Made by a program: the position numbers and the translations under genes | Notes under the pieces: generated by a model | What the model was told of the DNA's origin: nothing | Seen by the model: only the letters and a program-made list of their open reading frames with translations | The model's database searches: none | Shown: positions 16,099 to 23,873 of the stretch, piece after piece | Layout: each line of letters opens with the position of its first letter | Numbering within the stretch: the stretch's first letter is position 1 | Virus record (IMG/VR): IMGVR_UViG_3300027714_002764 | Span: 113,021-177,020 of that record | DNA length: 64,000 bases | DNA from: a virus | Strand: one strand, 5' to 3'

Positions 16099-16992
16099 AT
16101 GGCAAATTTAACAGGAAGTAAAATAAAGGATACCTACGGAAAAGTAGTACAGTGGACTAATAATAGATTTGAAGATGGACTTGGAAATGCACTTTCTGCA
16201 TCTTTCAATAACCTTACAGGATCATTCTCAGGATCATTTGTTGGAGACGGATCTGGGCTAACTTCTATTGTTACTGCACTATCATCATCTGTATCTACAA
16301 AAGCAACTACCGCAACTACCGCATCTTATGTTAATAATGCGAAATACGCACTAACTAGTAGTAATACGTTTATAGGTGAGCAGTTAATTAGAGGAAAAAT
16401 AAACCACACAGGTAGTTTATCTATTACAGGATCTGTAGAGATAGGACAACATCACTGGTACCCGGCTAAAATTGGGTTAAAAAATTATAGATCTGAGATT
16501 TGGATTGACCAAGCTTCAACTGACCAGTCAGCAGGAAACTTTGTATTTATAAAATCAAGAGGTGTACCAGGAGCTGAATCACCCGCACTAGTAGGCGATA
16601 ATATATTTAGAATAGCAGGAAGAGTAGTAAACTCAGGTTCTACAAGAACAGGTAACGCTCTAACTTGGACAGATTATTCTGAACCTGTACAAATTACAGG
16701 AACTGTAACAAAATCAGCAGTAAGCTCTTCAGGAGCTAAGATAACATTTGCAACTCAAGAAACAGGAGCATATGGATCAACTGTTAGACTAACTATACAG
16801 GATAATGGTCATATTAATGCTGTATACCCACTATCAGCATCACTTTTCGTAAGTGCATCTAACGTATTAACATTACAGCCACAACATCCTCTTCCATCTG
16901 CAGGATTAGCAGCCGGAGCATTCGCAGTATCATCAAGTAGTCCAATTAAACCGTATTTTTATAACGGTTCAACTTGGAATGCTTTATATTAA
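16099..16992 (+). CDS. Tail fibre-like virion protein
   Basis: The N-terminus MANLTGSKIKDTYGKVVQW followed by a short low-complexity part (SFSGSFVGDGSGLTS) is typical of phage fibre proteins in which short Ser/Gly-rich beta repeats trimerise. The rest is rich in Ser, Thr, Ala and Gly, with beta-type repeats and a small C-terminal domain containing YFYNGSTWNALY, as seen at fibre tips. No protease or chaperone domain is evident. A strong hairpin terminator follows it at 17001, so it ends a transcription unit. Role is inferred from composition and N-terminal style. Confidence 0.6.
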   Translation: MANLTGSKIKDTYGKVVQWTNNRFEDGLGNALSASFNNLTGSFSGSFVGDGSGLTSIVTALSSSVSTKATTATTASYVNNAKYALTSSNTFIGEQLIRGKINHTGSLSITGSVEIGQHHWYPAKIGLKNYRSEIWIDQASTDQSAGNFVFIKSRGVPGAESPALVGDNIFRIAGRVVNSGSTRTGNALTWTDYSEPVQITGTVTKSAVSSSGAKITFATQETGAYGSTVRLTIQDNGHINAVYPLSASLFVSASNVLTLQPQHPLPSAGLAAGAFAVSSSSPIKPYFYNGSTWNALY

Positions 16993-17000
16993 AATAAACT

Positions 17001-17027
17001 AAGGGGTAGTTGTTTACTACCCTTTTT
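17001..17027 (+). terminator. Rho-independent terminator after the fibre-like gene
   Basis: GGGTAGT (17004-17010), a TGTTT loop and ACTACCC (17016-17022) form a 7-bp stem followed directly by TTTTT. A class 1 promoter element begins two bases later, so this separates two transcription units. Confidence 0.75.
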
Positions 17028-17028
17028 C

Positions 17029-17038
17029 TTCTTATATT
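17029..17038 (+). promoter_or_regulatory. Class 1 promoter-like element after terminator
   Basis: TTCTTATATT lies between the terminator at 17001-17027 and the gene at 17091. The leader of about 45 nt is longer than most here. It would drive the run that includes queD and queE. Confidence 0.55.
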
Positions 17039-17090
17039 GTAATATAAATATAAGACATAGTGTCACAGCACCACTTTAAAAACACGAAAT

Positions 17091-17354
17091 ATGAATAGTA
17101 TAATTGAAAAAGAACTCTACGATGTAGAGTCAAGAAGAGTTACAAACGAAGAGTATCTACTCAACAGACAAAACTCAAACCCTTTACCAGACTCCTTTAT
17201 TAACTACCCAGACGCAAAAAAACACCAGATAGTGTCGTTTATTAAGTCAGGAATTCGTATATTTGGTTATATACTTATACCTATTAACTTATTAGCAGCA
17301 GCTAGTGTTTTAATTGTTTCTGAAGTAATTGGTATAATAGAGGAATTAGTATGA
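17091..17354 (+). CDS. Small single-span membrane protein, 87 aa
   Basis: About 50 polar residues are followed by a hydrophobic segment (IFGYILIPINLLAAASVLIV) and a short acidic end. The N-terminus would be cytoplasmic or exposed, with one transmembrane helix near the C-terminus. It is the first gene after a terminator and promoter and overlaps the next gene by 4 nt. Function unknown. Confidence 0.6.
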   Translation: MNSIIEKELYDVESRRVTNEEYLLNRQNSNPLPDSFINYPDAKKHQIVSFIKSGIRIFGYILIPINLLAAASVLIVSEVIGIIEELV

Positions 17355-17515
17355 TAGAAATTTTAAAGCACGCAGTAGGCATTTGCGGGGATCATTGGCA
17401 TCCTAACGCACTTACCTTACTAGCAGGAAGTCCAATGGTATTGGCAGCAGTTACATATATAAAATGTAAATGTGGAGGAATGTTTAATCATAAAAAAAGT
17501 TGTAAGCATGAGTAA
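17351..17515 (+). CDS. Small Cys/His-containing protein, 54 aa
   Basis: The frame starts at an ATGA overlap with the previous gene and ends with an 8-nt overlap into queD. The peptide has a hydrophobic middle (ALTLLAGSPMVLAAVTYI) and a C-terminal Cys/His set (CKCGG, then C and H) that could bind a metal. The two overlaps make translation likely. Function unknown. Confidence 0.55.
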   Translation: MIEILKHAVGICGDHWHPNALTLLAGSPMVLAAVTYIKCKCGGMFNHKKSCKHE

Positions 17516-17975
17516 ATTTAAATCAACAAAAGTATTTGAAGGATTCAGTACAGTCTTTAGACAATGGAAAGCTGAAACTACTCACTGTAGGTTTTTACAC
17601 GGTTACGGTATTTCTTTTAAAATTTGGTTTGAAGGAGATTTAGACGAAAGAAACTGGGTATGGGATTTCGGAGGAATGAAAAGGGCGAAAGGGAAGATTG
17701 ATGGTATGTCTGCTAAAGAGTGGATGGACTATATGTTTGACCATACTTTTATAGTAGCCGAAGATGATCCTTTCTTAGAATCATTTAAAAAAATGGATGA
17801 TGCAGGTGTAGCTCAAATAAGAGTAATACCAGCAACAGGAGGAGAAAGATTTTCACAGTTTATATTTGATAAATTAAATCCTTTTATTGAGGCAGAAACT
17901 GAAGGAAGAGTAAAAATATCAAAAGTAGAATTTAGAGAACACGCTAAAAATACAGCAACATATGAGCCTAGGTAG
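17508..17975 (+). CDS. queD: QueD-like 6-carboxytetrahydropterin synthase
   Basis: This is a T-fold protein of about 155 residues with the QueD/PTPS order of motifs: CRFLHGY, a VWDFGGMK acidic strand, FDHTFIVAEDDP, and a C-terminal VEFREH. The catalytic Cys and the Asp-His pair are kept. Two of the usual three zinc-binding His appear replaced (Phe where the first His is expected, Tyr in HGY instead of HGH). The reaction would be dihydroneopterin triphosphate to 6-carboxytetrahydropterin, between FolE and QueE. I chose ATG 17508 because it overlaps the preceding gene by 8 nt, whereas an upstream GTG at 17472 would add residues unlike the family. Confidence 0.78.
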   Translation: MSKFKSTKVFEGFSTVFRQWKAETTHCRFLHGYGISFKIWFEGDLDERNWVWDFGGMKRAKGKIDGMSAKEWMDYMFDHTFIVAEDDPFLESFKKMDDAGVAQIRVIPATGGERFSQFIFDKLNPFIEAETEGRVKISKVEFREHAKNTATYEPR

Positions 17976-18741
17976 AGTAGTAGATTATGATAAGAATTTA
18001 CCTATTGTAGAGATATATACTGCTGTTCAATCTGAAGGATCAAGAGCAGGGTACCCTACAGTAGTAATTAGAACCACAGGATGTACTCACAGATGTTATT
18101 TTGGAGAAGGTGGCTGGTGTGATAGCTGGTATACATCAATACATCCAGATAAAGGTCAATATAACTTTAATGACATTATTAAAGCATATGAGAAAAATCC
18201 TCATATAAAAGAAATGATGCTTACAGGAGGTTCACCTTCTATGCATGGTAAACTGGTTAATGAACTAACACATTTTGCAAATGAAAAAAATATTTTTATT
18301 ACAATGGAGAATGAAGGTAGTCATTTTGTACCTACGGATTATCCTATCAATCTGCTTTCGATCAGTCCCAAGTTCTCTAATTCGGTACCTGTACTTGGAG
18401 TGGCAACACCACAAGGTAAGATTACTGACGAAAGGATGATTAAACAGCATAATAAGTTTAGACTTAATTATGATGCAATGAAAAAGAGTATAGCATACCA
18501 TGCAGACTACCATATTAAACCTGTATGGGACGGAAAGGATGATTTCGCATTACAGGAGATATTAGAATGCATAGGTATTTTAGAAGTACCTCAGGATAAA
18601 GTCTGGTTTATGCCAAGTGGAGATTCAAGAGAAGCTTTATTTAAATCTTACCCGGTACTATTTGATTGGGTTAGAGATAATGGATATAGGATGACTTGGA
18701 GACCACATATTATAGCATTTGAGGATCAAAGAGAAGTATAA
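17962..18741 (+). CDS. queE: 7-carboxy-7-deazaguanine synthase (radical SAM)
   Basis: The start VEIYTAVQSEGSRAGYPTVV is characteristic of QueE. The cluster motif is CTHRC, then seven residues, then C (CYFGEGGWCDSW), an expanded version of the standard CX3CX2C. Later parts match the family: LTGGSPSMHG and ENEGSHFVPTDYPINLLSISPK. The enzyme rearranges 6-carboxytetrahydropterin to 7-carboxy-7-deazaguanine with SAM, Mg and a [4Fe-4S] cluster. It overlaps queD by 14 nt. A ferredoxin gene 250 nt downstream could be its reductant. Confidence 0.88.
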   Translation: MSLGRVVDYDKNLPIVEIYTAVQSEGSRAGYPTVVIRTTGCTHRCYFGEGGWCDSWYTSIHPDKGQYNFNDIIKAYEKNPHIKEMMLTGGSPSMHGKLVNELTHFANEKNIFITMENEGSHFVPTDYPINLLSISPKFSNSVPVLGVATPQGKITDERMIKQHNKFRLNYDAMKKSIAYHADYHIKPVWDGKDDFALQEILECIGILEVPQDKVWFMPSGDSREALFKSYPVLFDWVRDNGYRMTWRPHIIAFEDQREV

Positions 18742-18759
18742 CCTAATAAATAACTTATA

Positions 18760-18996
18760 ATGAAACTACAAGTAATTAAACAAATCGTAAAAACTTCTAA
18801 CGAAGATGAAATTAATATTACTTTAAAGGTATTAGAAGACATCTCAGAAGCAAGAAAAGTTACTAGTGAAGAACTAGACGTGATTGGGGAGATAATGTCT
18901 AACCTATATGGTGCTCTAATAGTTACAGAGGATATAGCAACCGGAACATCCTCTACAGATGCTGTAAACAAATTTATGAAAAAAGTTACTTTATGA
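18760..18996 (+). CDS. Hypothetical protein, 78 aa
   Basis: An acidic, helical, soluble protein between queE and the ferredoxin gene. Its stop overlaps the ferredoxin start by 4 nt (ATGA), so the two are translationally coupled. The pattern of two helical segments resembles small phage accessory proteins, but no family is recognised. Confidence 0.65.
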   Translation: MKLQVIKQIVKTSNEDEINITLKVLEDISEARKVTSEELDVIGEIMSNLYGALIVTEDIATGTSSTDAVNKFMKKVTL

Positions 18997-19304
18997 GCTA
19001 CATTATAGGAAGTCCCTGTATTAGTACATGTGATACAGCTTGTGTTGCTGTTTGTCCTGTAGATTGTATACATGGTCCTATAGATATTGAAGGTGCAGGA
19101 GCAGAAGTTGCGAATATGACTAAAGAGCAATTGATAGGCAAAAGCCTATATATTAACCCAGACGAATGTATAGATTGCGGAGCCTGTATTCCAGAATGCC
19201 CAGTTGAGGCTATATACGAAACAGAAGAAGATGCAATAGAAGCAGGAGAATTAGAAGCAGTTAAAAACAATTATAAATTTTTTGGATTAAATTATGAACC
19301 TTAA
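18993..19304 (+). CDS. Ferredoxin with two Fe-S cluster motifs
   Basis: Two cysteine clusters are visible: CISTCDTACVAVCP near residue 9-22 and CIDCGACIPECP near 56-67, the classic CX2CX2CX3CP of bacterial ferredoxins, the first one modified by an extra residue as in 7Fe types. The 103-residue protein is soluble and acidic. It would carry low-potential electrons. Lying just after queE, it is a good candidate donor for the radical SAM enzymes (17962 and 12630). It may also serve other host or phage redox enzymes. Confidence 0.88.
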   Translation: MSYIIGSPCISTCDTACVAVCPVDCIHGPIDIEGAGAEVANMTKEQLIGKSLYINPDECIDCGACIPECPVEAIYETEEDAIEAGELEAVKNNYKFFGLNYEP

Positions 19305-19428
19305 TAAATTAGTAGAAGAAAATCCTAACGATCAAGAATTAGGAAGTAAAGTAAGAGAATTATACTGGAAAAGTAAAGATCAGAGTTATATAATCGATAA
19401 CCAGTTTTGGACAACAAATATTGTATGA
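19294..19428 (+). CDS. Small acidic protein, 44 aa
   Basis: The ATG lies inside the last codons of the ferredoxin gene and the stop overlaps the next start by 4 nt (ATGA), so it is tightly embedded in the operon. The product (MNLNKLVEENPNDQELGSKV onward) is polar with an aromatic C-terminal part. No family recognised. Confidence 0.55.
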   Translation: MNLNKLVEENPNDQELGSKVRELYWKSKDQSYIIDNQFWTTNIV

Positions 19429-19829
19429 GCGTAAAGAAAGTTTTTTTAACGTGGGAAGATATAAACTCCCTTCTAGATAATATATACCAACAGACAAAAG
19501 GACAGGTAGGATACGTTACAGGAGTACCAAGAGGAGGTACGATTTTAGCAATACTCTACTCACATAGGTTCGGAATTGAGTATATGGAAAACCCAAGCAA
19601 TCATTATCCAAGCCTATTAGTACTTGATGATATAGCTGATACAGGAGAAACTTTAAAACAGCTTCAGTATAAGTTCCCCCAACCTTTATATGCAACACTT
19701 CATTATAAAAAACAATCTACATTTAAACCAGATTATTTTGCACAGCATATAGGACCTGAATGGATAGTTTACCCTTGGGAAAAAAAAGATTCAAAAACCA
19801 TACAAGGTTATTTGGATACTACAAAATAA
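19425..19829 (+). CDS. Phosphoribosyltransferase-like protein
   Basis: The PRPP-binding loop is clear: LLVLDDIADTGETLKQL near residue 66-82, and an earlier GVPRGGTILAILYS matches the flexible PPi loop of type I phosphoribosyltransferases. Its 134 residues are close to the hypoxanthine/xanthine/guanine group. The base is not predictable. In a pathway that uses GTP-derived deazapurines, salvage of the guanine released by base exchange is an attractive but unproven role. I use ATG 19425 because it gives an ATGA overlap; a TTG at 19407 is less likely. Confidence 0.75.
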   Translation: MSVKKVFLTWEDINSLLDNIYQQTKGQVGYVTGVPRGGTILAILYSHRFGIEYMENPSNHYPSLLVLDDIADTGETLKQLQYKFPQPLYATLHYKKQSTFKPDYFAQHIGPEWIVYPWEKKDSKTIQGYLDTTK

Positions 19830-19830
19830 A

Positions 19831-19840
19831 ATCGTATATT
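19831..19840 (+). promoter_or_regulatory. Class 1 promoter-like element before folE
   Basis: ATCGTATATT is followed by TAAGTATAAATAAGTTATAA and the folE ATG at 19863. This is one of the most complete examples of the recurrent pattern. Confidence 0.55.
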
Positions 19841-19862
19841 TAAGTATAAATAAGTTATAAGA

Positions 19863-20576
19863 ATGGCAAAGAAGTTTATAGAAGGAACAGAATTAGTTCA
19901 AGCTGGATTCGCTAATGGTATATCCAGTCAATTAGCAAAGAAACAACTAACCGAAGGACCTGAAGCAAGGTTATCATCAGAAGAGAAACAAGAGATTATT
20001 ACTAATGCAGCAACAGCATTTGGTGACTTCTTAACCGCTCTTGGAACTGACTGGGAAAACGATCCCAACTCTTCTGATACTCCTATGAGAGTAGCTAAAG
20101 CATACGTTAATGATCTATGGAAAGGTAGATTTGAACCTTTAGACCGAGTTACAGCATTCCCTAGCGACGGCTACGACGGAATCGTACAAGAGTCTAATAT
20201 ACCTGTAACGTCAATGTGTAGTCACCACCACCAAACAATAGGTGGGACTGTTAGCATAGCCTATATTGCTTCAGAGTCTGGGAAGGTTGTTGGATTATCC
20301 AAATTAAATAGAATAGTAGAACAATTTGGAAGAAGAGGAGCCATTCAAGAACAATTAACAGTTGCCATACATAATGCTGTTAATAAAATTTGTGATGGTA
20401 ATTTAGGAGTAGCAGTTCAAATTAATGCTACTCATAACTGTGTAAGCTGTAGAGGAGTAAAGCATCAAGGAGCTTCAATGCAGACAGCTAAGTTAACAGG
20501 AGCATTTTTAGATGAGGATTCTGCAAAAGCAGAGTTTTATAAGAATATAGAATTAGCAAGTATATGCAGACATTAG
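19863..20576 (+). CDS. folE: GTP cyclohydrolase I
   Basis: The C-terminal catalytic half shows the zinc and active-site signatures: MCSHHHQTIGG, VVGLSKLNRIVEQFGRR, QEQLT and HNCVSCRGVKHQGA. The N-terminal half (about 1-80) carries the helical region including DTPMRVAKAYVNDLW. The enzyme opens GTP to dihydroneopterin triphosphate, the first step for preQ0 (and folate). Its own class 1 promoter lies just upstream. At 237 residues it is normal length. Together with queD, queE and queC it completes the route to preQ0. Confidence 0.92.
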   Translation: MAKKFIEGTELVQAGFANGISSQLAKKQLTEGPEARLSSEEKQEIITNAATAFGDFLTALGTDWENDPNSSDTPMRVAKAYVNDLWKGRFEPLDRVTAFPSDGYDGIVQESNIPVTSMCSHHHQTIGGTVSIAYIASESGKVVGLSKLNRIVEQFGRRGAIQEQLTVAIHNAVNKICDGNLGVAVQINATHNCVSCRGVKHQGASMQTAKLTGAFLDEDSAKAEFYKNIELASICRH

Positions 20577-20932
20577 AACATGATATAAGACCTTGGGGGG
20601 AGTATCAAGTTTTACTTGATAGTCCTTTTTGTAAGGTAAAAATGATTACAGTTAAACCTGGCGGACAACTATCCTATCAATCTCATAAACATAGATCAGA
20701 GACTTGGACTATAGTACAGGGAATGGCAGGATATACTTTAGATGGCTCAGATAGTGTTTTGACGGAGAAGAATACTGTTTATATACCAGAAGGAGCTAAA
20801 CATAGAATAAGAAATATTAATAACGTACAGGATAACAAAGATATGATTTTTATTGAAGTGCAGCATAGTAATGCAGGTATATTTGATGAATCAGACATAA
20901 TCAGATATGAAGATGACTATAATAGAGAATAG
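20564..20932 (+). CDS. Type II mannose-6-phosphate isomerase-like cupin
   Basis: The protein is a single cupin with the order RPWGEYQVL, VKPGGQLSYQSHKHRSETW, IPEGAKHRI and IEVQHS...DIIRYEDDY, which is the pattern of the C-terminal isomerase domain of bifunctional ManC enzymes. His residues of the metal site are in place. It would interconvert mannose-6-phosphate and fructose-6-phosphate or act on a related sugar. The guanylyltransferase domain is absent. It overlaps folE by 13 nt and may serve the glycan genes. Confidence 0.8.
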   Translation: MQTLEHDIRPWGEYQVLLDSPFCKVKMITVKPGGQLSYQSHKHRSETWTIVQGMAGYTLDGSDSVLTEKNTVYIPEGAKHRIRNINNVQDNKDMIFIEVQHSNAGIFDESDIIRYEDDYNRE

Positions 20933-20951
20933 TTGTATAGAAGTAAAATTA

Positions 20952-20961
20952 ATCGTATATT
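20952..20961 (+). promoter_or_regulatory. Class 1 promoter-like element
   Basis: ATCGTATATT precedes the gene at 20986 by 25 nt and is followed by AAATTAAATTAAAAAAGC. It would drive the MazG-like, dpdA and formyltransferase genes. Confidence 0.5.
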
Positions 20962-20985
20962 AAATTAAATTAAAAAAGCATTATT

Positions 20986-21186
20986 ATGACATATTGGCAA
21001 GTTACTACCCAGTTTGAAAGAGAAAACGATAGAGGTCGTATTCAAAAAGTAAAAGAAATTTATTTGGTTGACGCTATGGGCGGTACTGAAGCTGAATCTA
21101 AAGTTTATAAGTACTTAGAAAACGAAGGAGAAAGAGATTTCAGAATCATAAGCCTTACAGAATCAAGAATTTTAAAAGTAATCTAA
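20986..21186 (+). CDS. Hypothetical protein, 66 aa
   Basis: A small soluble protein with beta-alpha-beta-beta pattern (MTYWQVTTQFERENDRGR, then an acidic helix and a strand), resembling small phage proteins found before nucleotide-metabolism genes. It ends one base before the MazG-like gene. No function recognised. Confidence 0.65.
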   Translation: MTYWQVTTQFERENDRGRIQKVKEIYLVDAMGGTEAESKVYKYLENEGERDFRIISLTESRILKVI

Positions 21187-21187
21187 T

Positions 21188-21760
21188 ATGGGTGAGCAAC
21201 TATCATTATTTGAAGTAGAAGAAAAAGTATTACCCGTATGGGTTAACGGAGTTCCTTTCGTAGATGAAGTAGAAGAGTTTAACAAAACGTTTAACAAACC
21301 TAATAACTATGAACCAACTATCCCTAGTGAAAAAGAATGGAGATTTGTTTACGACTTTATCCTTGAAGAGCTCCAAGAATATAAAGAAGCTTGCGAAAGA
21401 GGAGACATTGTGGAAATTTTGGATGCTTTGTGCGATATTACTTATGTTTCCCTTGGGAACGGTACTATGCTACATGGCCTTAAGAACAAGATATGGCCAG
21501 CATATCAAGAAGTACAAGCCTCTAATATGTCAAAAGCTTGTGAAACTGAAAAAGAAGCCATACAGACCGTCCGCCAAAGAAGTAAGGAACAAGGTGAGGC
21601 CTGTCATTTTGAAAAGATTGAGGAAGGACGGTATATTGTCTACCGTACTAGAGATAGAAAAGTAATGAAAAGCACTAACTACTTCAGACCGGACCTTAAA
21701 CAATTCTTTACAGATGATGAAATTGTTAAAACTAGACCACAGCAACACTTAGGGATATGA
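21188..21760 (+). CDS. MazG-like nucleotide pyrophosphohydrolase
   Basis: The all-alpha NTP pyrophosphatase signature is present: EELQEYKEACERGD followed by EILDALCDITYVSLGNG and later YQEVQASNMSK (about residues 55-120). These supply the acidic Mg-binding helices of the phosphoribosyl-ATP/MazG superfamily. A basic C-terminal extension of about 70 residues follows. The enzyme would hydrolyse an NTP or dNTP to the monophosphate. Because it lies with the deazaguanine genes, clearing unwanted nucleotides is plausible, but the substrate is unknown. Confidence 0.82.
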   Translation: MGEQLSLFEVEEKVLPVWVNGVPFVDEVEEFNKTFNKPNNYEPTIPSEKEWRFVYDFILEELQEYKEACERGDIVEILDALCDITYVSLGNGTMLHGLKNKIWPAYQEVQASNMSKACETEKEAIQTVRQRSKEQGEACHFEKIEEGRYIVYRTRDRKVMKSTNYFRPDLKQFFTDDEIVKTRPQQHLGI

Positions 21761-21942
21761 ATACATGGAAAGAAAATATCGTAGTAGTAGAAGGAGTAGA
21801 AATGATCCCAGTAGAAATAGCTGAAAAAGCTATTAAAGAAGTAAGCAATTATACTGCTAAGCTTAATAATGCTGCTTTAAAAGTAGATAGCTCAATAGAA
21901 TTATTAAATAACGCTTTAAAGGAAATTAATAAAGATGATTAA
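21757..21942 (+). CDS. Hypothetical protein, 61 aa
   Basis: A small acidic, mostly helical protein joined to both neighbours by overlaps (4 nt with the MazG-like gene, 8 nt with dpdA). The second half looks like a coiled coil. Function unknown; the overlaps suggest co-translation with dpdA. Confidence 0.65.
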   Translation: MNTWKENIVVVEGVEMIPVEIAEKAIKEVSNYTAKLNNAALKVDSSIELLNNALKEINKDD

Positions 21943-22753
21943 GATTGCTCATGAATCTCCGAATAGTATTTTTGATGAAGTTCAAAGACTAACTGATTAT
22001 GACTATGCATTAGTACATTTACTAGAAGAAGATCCAGAATACTTAAGGCAGTTTGAAAAAGCAGTAAGAAAAGGAAGAGAAGTAATATTAGACAACTCTA
22101 TTTTTGAATTAGAAGAAGCCTTTGATGCTGATAAGTTTTCTAACTGGGTACAATTGCTTAAACCTACATGGTATATAGTACCAGATGCTTTAGAAAATGC
22201 TGAAAAAACTATGTCGCAAATGGCTAGCTGGTTTAAAAAGTATAATAATGTACCGGGTAAGAGTATAGGGGTGGTTCAAGGTAAGACTTATCAGGAAATT
22301 AAAGACTGTTATAAAGCTATAGATGAATTATCACCTTGTGATATGATTGCTATATCCTTTGATTATTCGTATTATACTGAGTCTTTTCCTCATCCTAATA
22401 AATACGTTAGTTGGATGCTAGGACGTGTTAAGCTACTTGGAGATTTACTTAGAGACGGTGTTATTAATAAAGATAAACCTCATCACTTATTAGGATGTTC
22501 ACTTCCCCAGGAATTTTCGTACTATAAACATTTAGACTACAGTTGGATATACTCTTTAGATACTTCAAATCCTGTAGTACACGGATTAAAAGACATAACT
22601 TACGGATCTGATGGCTTATGGAGTAAAGAATCGCAGAAGTTATTCGAACTTATTAACACAGATATTGACGATATAGAAATACCCACCGTATTAAATAATA
22701 TACAGAAATTTAGGTGGTTCGTTAATGGATCAACACCTATAGCAGGAATATGA
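21935..22753 (+). CDS. dpdA: DpdA-like DNA guanine transglycosylase
   Basis: The protein (272 residues) matches the phage DpdA branch of the tRNA-guanine transglycosylase family. Recognisable stretches are REVILDNSIFELEEAF, the IVPDALENAEKT active-site strand, KSIGVVQGKTYQEI, MIAISFDYSY, LLGCSLPQEF and IYSLDTSNPVVHG. It would exchange guanine in DNA for a 7-deazaguanine base after replication. The tRNA-type zinc site with three Cys is not evident, as expected for the phage branch. It overlaps the formyltransferase gene by 4 nt. The full supply pathway for its substrate is in the same window. Confidence 0.83.
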   Translation: MIKIAHESPNSIFDEVQRLTDYDYALVHLLEEDPEYLRQFEKAVRKGREVILDNSIFELEEAFDADKFSNWVQLLKPTWYIVPDALENAEKTMSQMASWFKKYNNVPGKSIGVVQGKTYQEIKDCYKAIDELSPCDMIAISFDYSYYTESFPHPNKYVSWMLGRVKLLGDLLRDGVINKDKPHHLLGCSLPQEFSYYKHLDYSWIYSLDTSNPVVHGLKDITYGSDGLWSKESQKLFELINTDIDDIEIPTVLNNIQKFRWFVNGSTPIAGI

Positions 22754-23319
22754 AAGATATAAAAATTAAATCTGGCAAACAAACCTGGATTGCTTTTTTC
22801 TCTCAAACAGGAGCAGAAATAGCTGATCTTGCTGAAAGCACAGGTAAGTGGCCATCCCGTATTATTACTAATGAGAGACCTAATGATGCTAGAACTATAG
22901 ATCCTAGAATAGAAGAAAAAGGATATTTTACCTTTAGTAATAAACCTAAAGTGAATGAATATCTAGACGTACTTCAGTATTTTCCAGATGCGATTATTAC
23001 ATTACACGGTTGGCTGAGAATTCTACCTTCTGAAGTTACTCAAAGCTTCAACATATTTAACGGTCATCCAGGACTAATAACTGTCTACCCAGAATTAAAA
23101 GGAAAGGATCCTCAAATTAGAGCTTTTGAAGCTAAGCATGAAGTTATGGGATGTGTAATACACAAAGTAGTAGAAGGAGTAGATGAAGGAAAAGTTCTAA
23201 AAGAAATTAGGTTTAATGCATTTAGTATAACTGAAGAAGAGATGTGGAAAGTATTTAAAGATAGGTCTCTATATCTTTGGATTGAATTTACTAATGAATT
23301 ATTCGGTAATAAAAAATAA
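22750..23319 (+). CDS. dpdN: Formyltransferase-like protein, candidate preQ1 formyltransferase
   Basis: The 10-formyl-THF transferase (PurN/Fmt) catalytic triad is in place: N104 and H106 in FNGHPGLI, and D145 in VEGVDEGKVL, with ITLHGWLRILP earlier as the folate-binding loop. The protein is 189 residues, normal for a single GART-type domain. It is coupled to dpdA by an ATGA overlap, and QueF (preQ0 to preQ1) lies close downstream. This supports DpdN, the enzyme predicted to formylate preQ1 in phage DNA. A sugar-amine formyltransferase is the alternative. The symbol is assigned by context and triad, not by a search. Confidence 0.72.
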   Translation: MKDIKIKSGKQTWIAFFSQTGAEIADLAESTGKWPSRIITNERPNDARTIDPRIEEKGYFTFSNKPKVNEYLDVLQYFPDAIITLHGWLRILPSEVTQSFNIFNGHPGLITVYPELKGKDPQIRAFEAKHEVMGCVIHKVVEGVDEGKVLKEIRFNAFSITEEEMWKVFKDRSLYLWIEFTNELFGNKK

Positions 23320-23321
23320 AG

Positions 23322-23331
23322 TTCGTATATT
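23322..23331 (+). promoter_or_regulatory. Class 1 promoter-like element
   Basis: TTCGTATATT lies between the formyltransferase stop and the kinase-like gene at 23352, followed by GTATTAAATAAAAAGGTTGT and ATG. Confidence 0.5.
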
Positions 23332-23351
23332 GTATTAAATAAAAAGGTTGT

Positions 23352-23873
23352 ATGACAAAGAGAATTGCGTTAGTAGGAGCTAGTAGTACAGGTAAGACTA
23401 CTGTGTATGAATTACTAAAGAATAAATTACCAAAGTACGACTTTGTTAACGAATCTACTAGAACGGTAGGTTCTTATGGTTTTCCTATCAATGAAAAAGG
23501 AACTGATGCTACTCAATTAGCTATTAGTTGTTTTCATTTAGAAGCTTTATTACAACCTTATAATCAAGTACTCGATAGATGCTTTATGGATGTTGTAGTA
23601 TATACAAGATTTATGGATAACGTATCAGAAGAGACGTGGAAATATATAGATGCTACTTGGAATAGGATTAAAAACGAGTATACTCATTATATTTATTTTC
23701 CTATAGAATTTGATTCTGTAGATGATGGAGTTAGAAGTATAAATGAAAAGTGGAGAGTAGATATTGATGAAGAGTTTAAAGCAGTATTAGAAGACGTACG
23801 TCAACCTTATTTGACGATAACTGGCTCTCCTATGCAAAGAGTAGAGCAAATATTAAATTTTATAAATGTATAA
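23352..23873 (+). CDS. P-loop kinase/AAA domain protein (NadR-like)
   Basis: The Walker A motif GASSTGKTT begins at residue 9, and the following NESTRTVGS, LDRCFMDVVVYTRF and YFPIEFDSVDDGVRS match the AAA-type kinase domain found in NadR-like and related small kinases. The role is phosphorylation of a nucleoside or similar metabolite; the acceptor is unknown. The gene is followed by an overlapping nuclease gene. Its 173 residues are the normal single-domain size. Confidence 0.75.
   Translation: MTKRIALVGASSTGKTTVYELLKNKLPKYDFVNESTRTVGSYGFPINEKGTDATQLAISCFHLEALLQPYNQVLDRCFMDVVVYTRFMDNVSEETWKYIDATWNRIKNEYTHYIYFPIEFDSVDDGVRSINEKWRVDIDEEFKAVLEDVRQPYLTITGSPMQRVEQILNFINV

Noticed and set aside
18726-19130. 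A 134-codon minus-strand frame rich in Cys, Thr and Ser
   Set aside because: Antisense to the small gene at 18760 and the ferredoxin; the Cys richness is a mirror of Thr/Ala codons.
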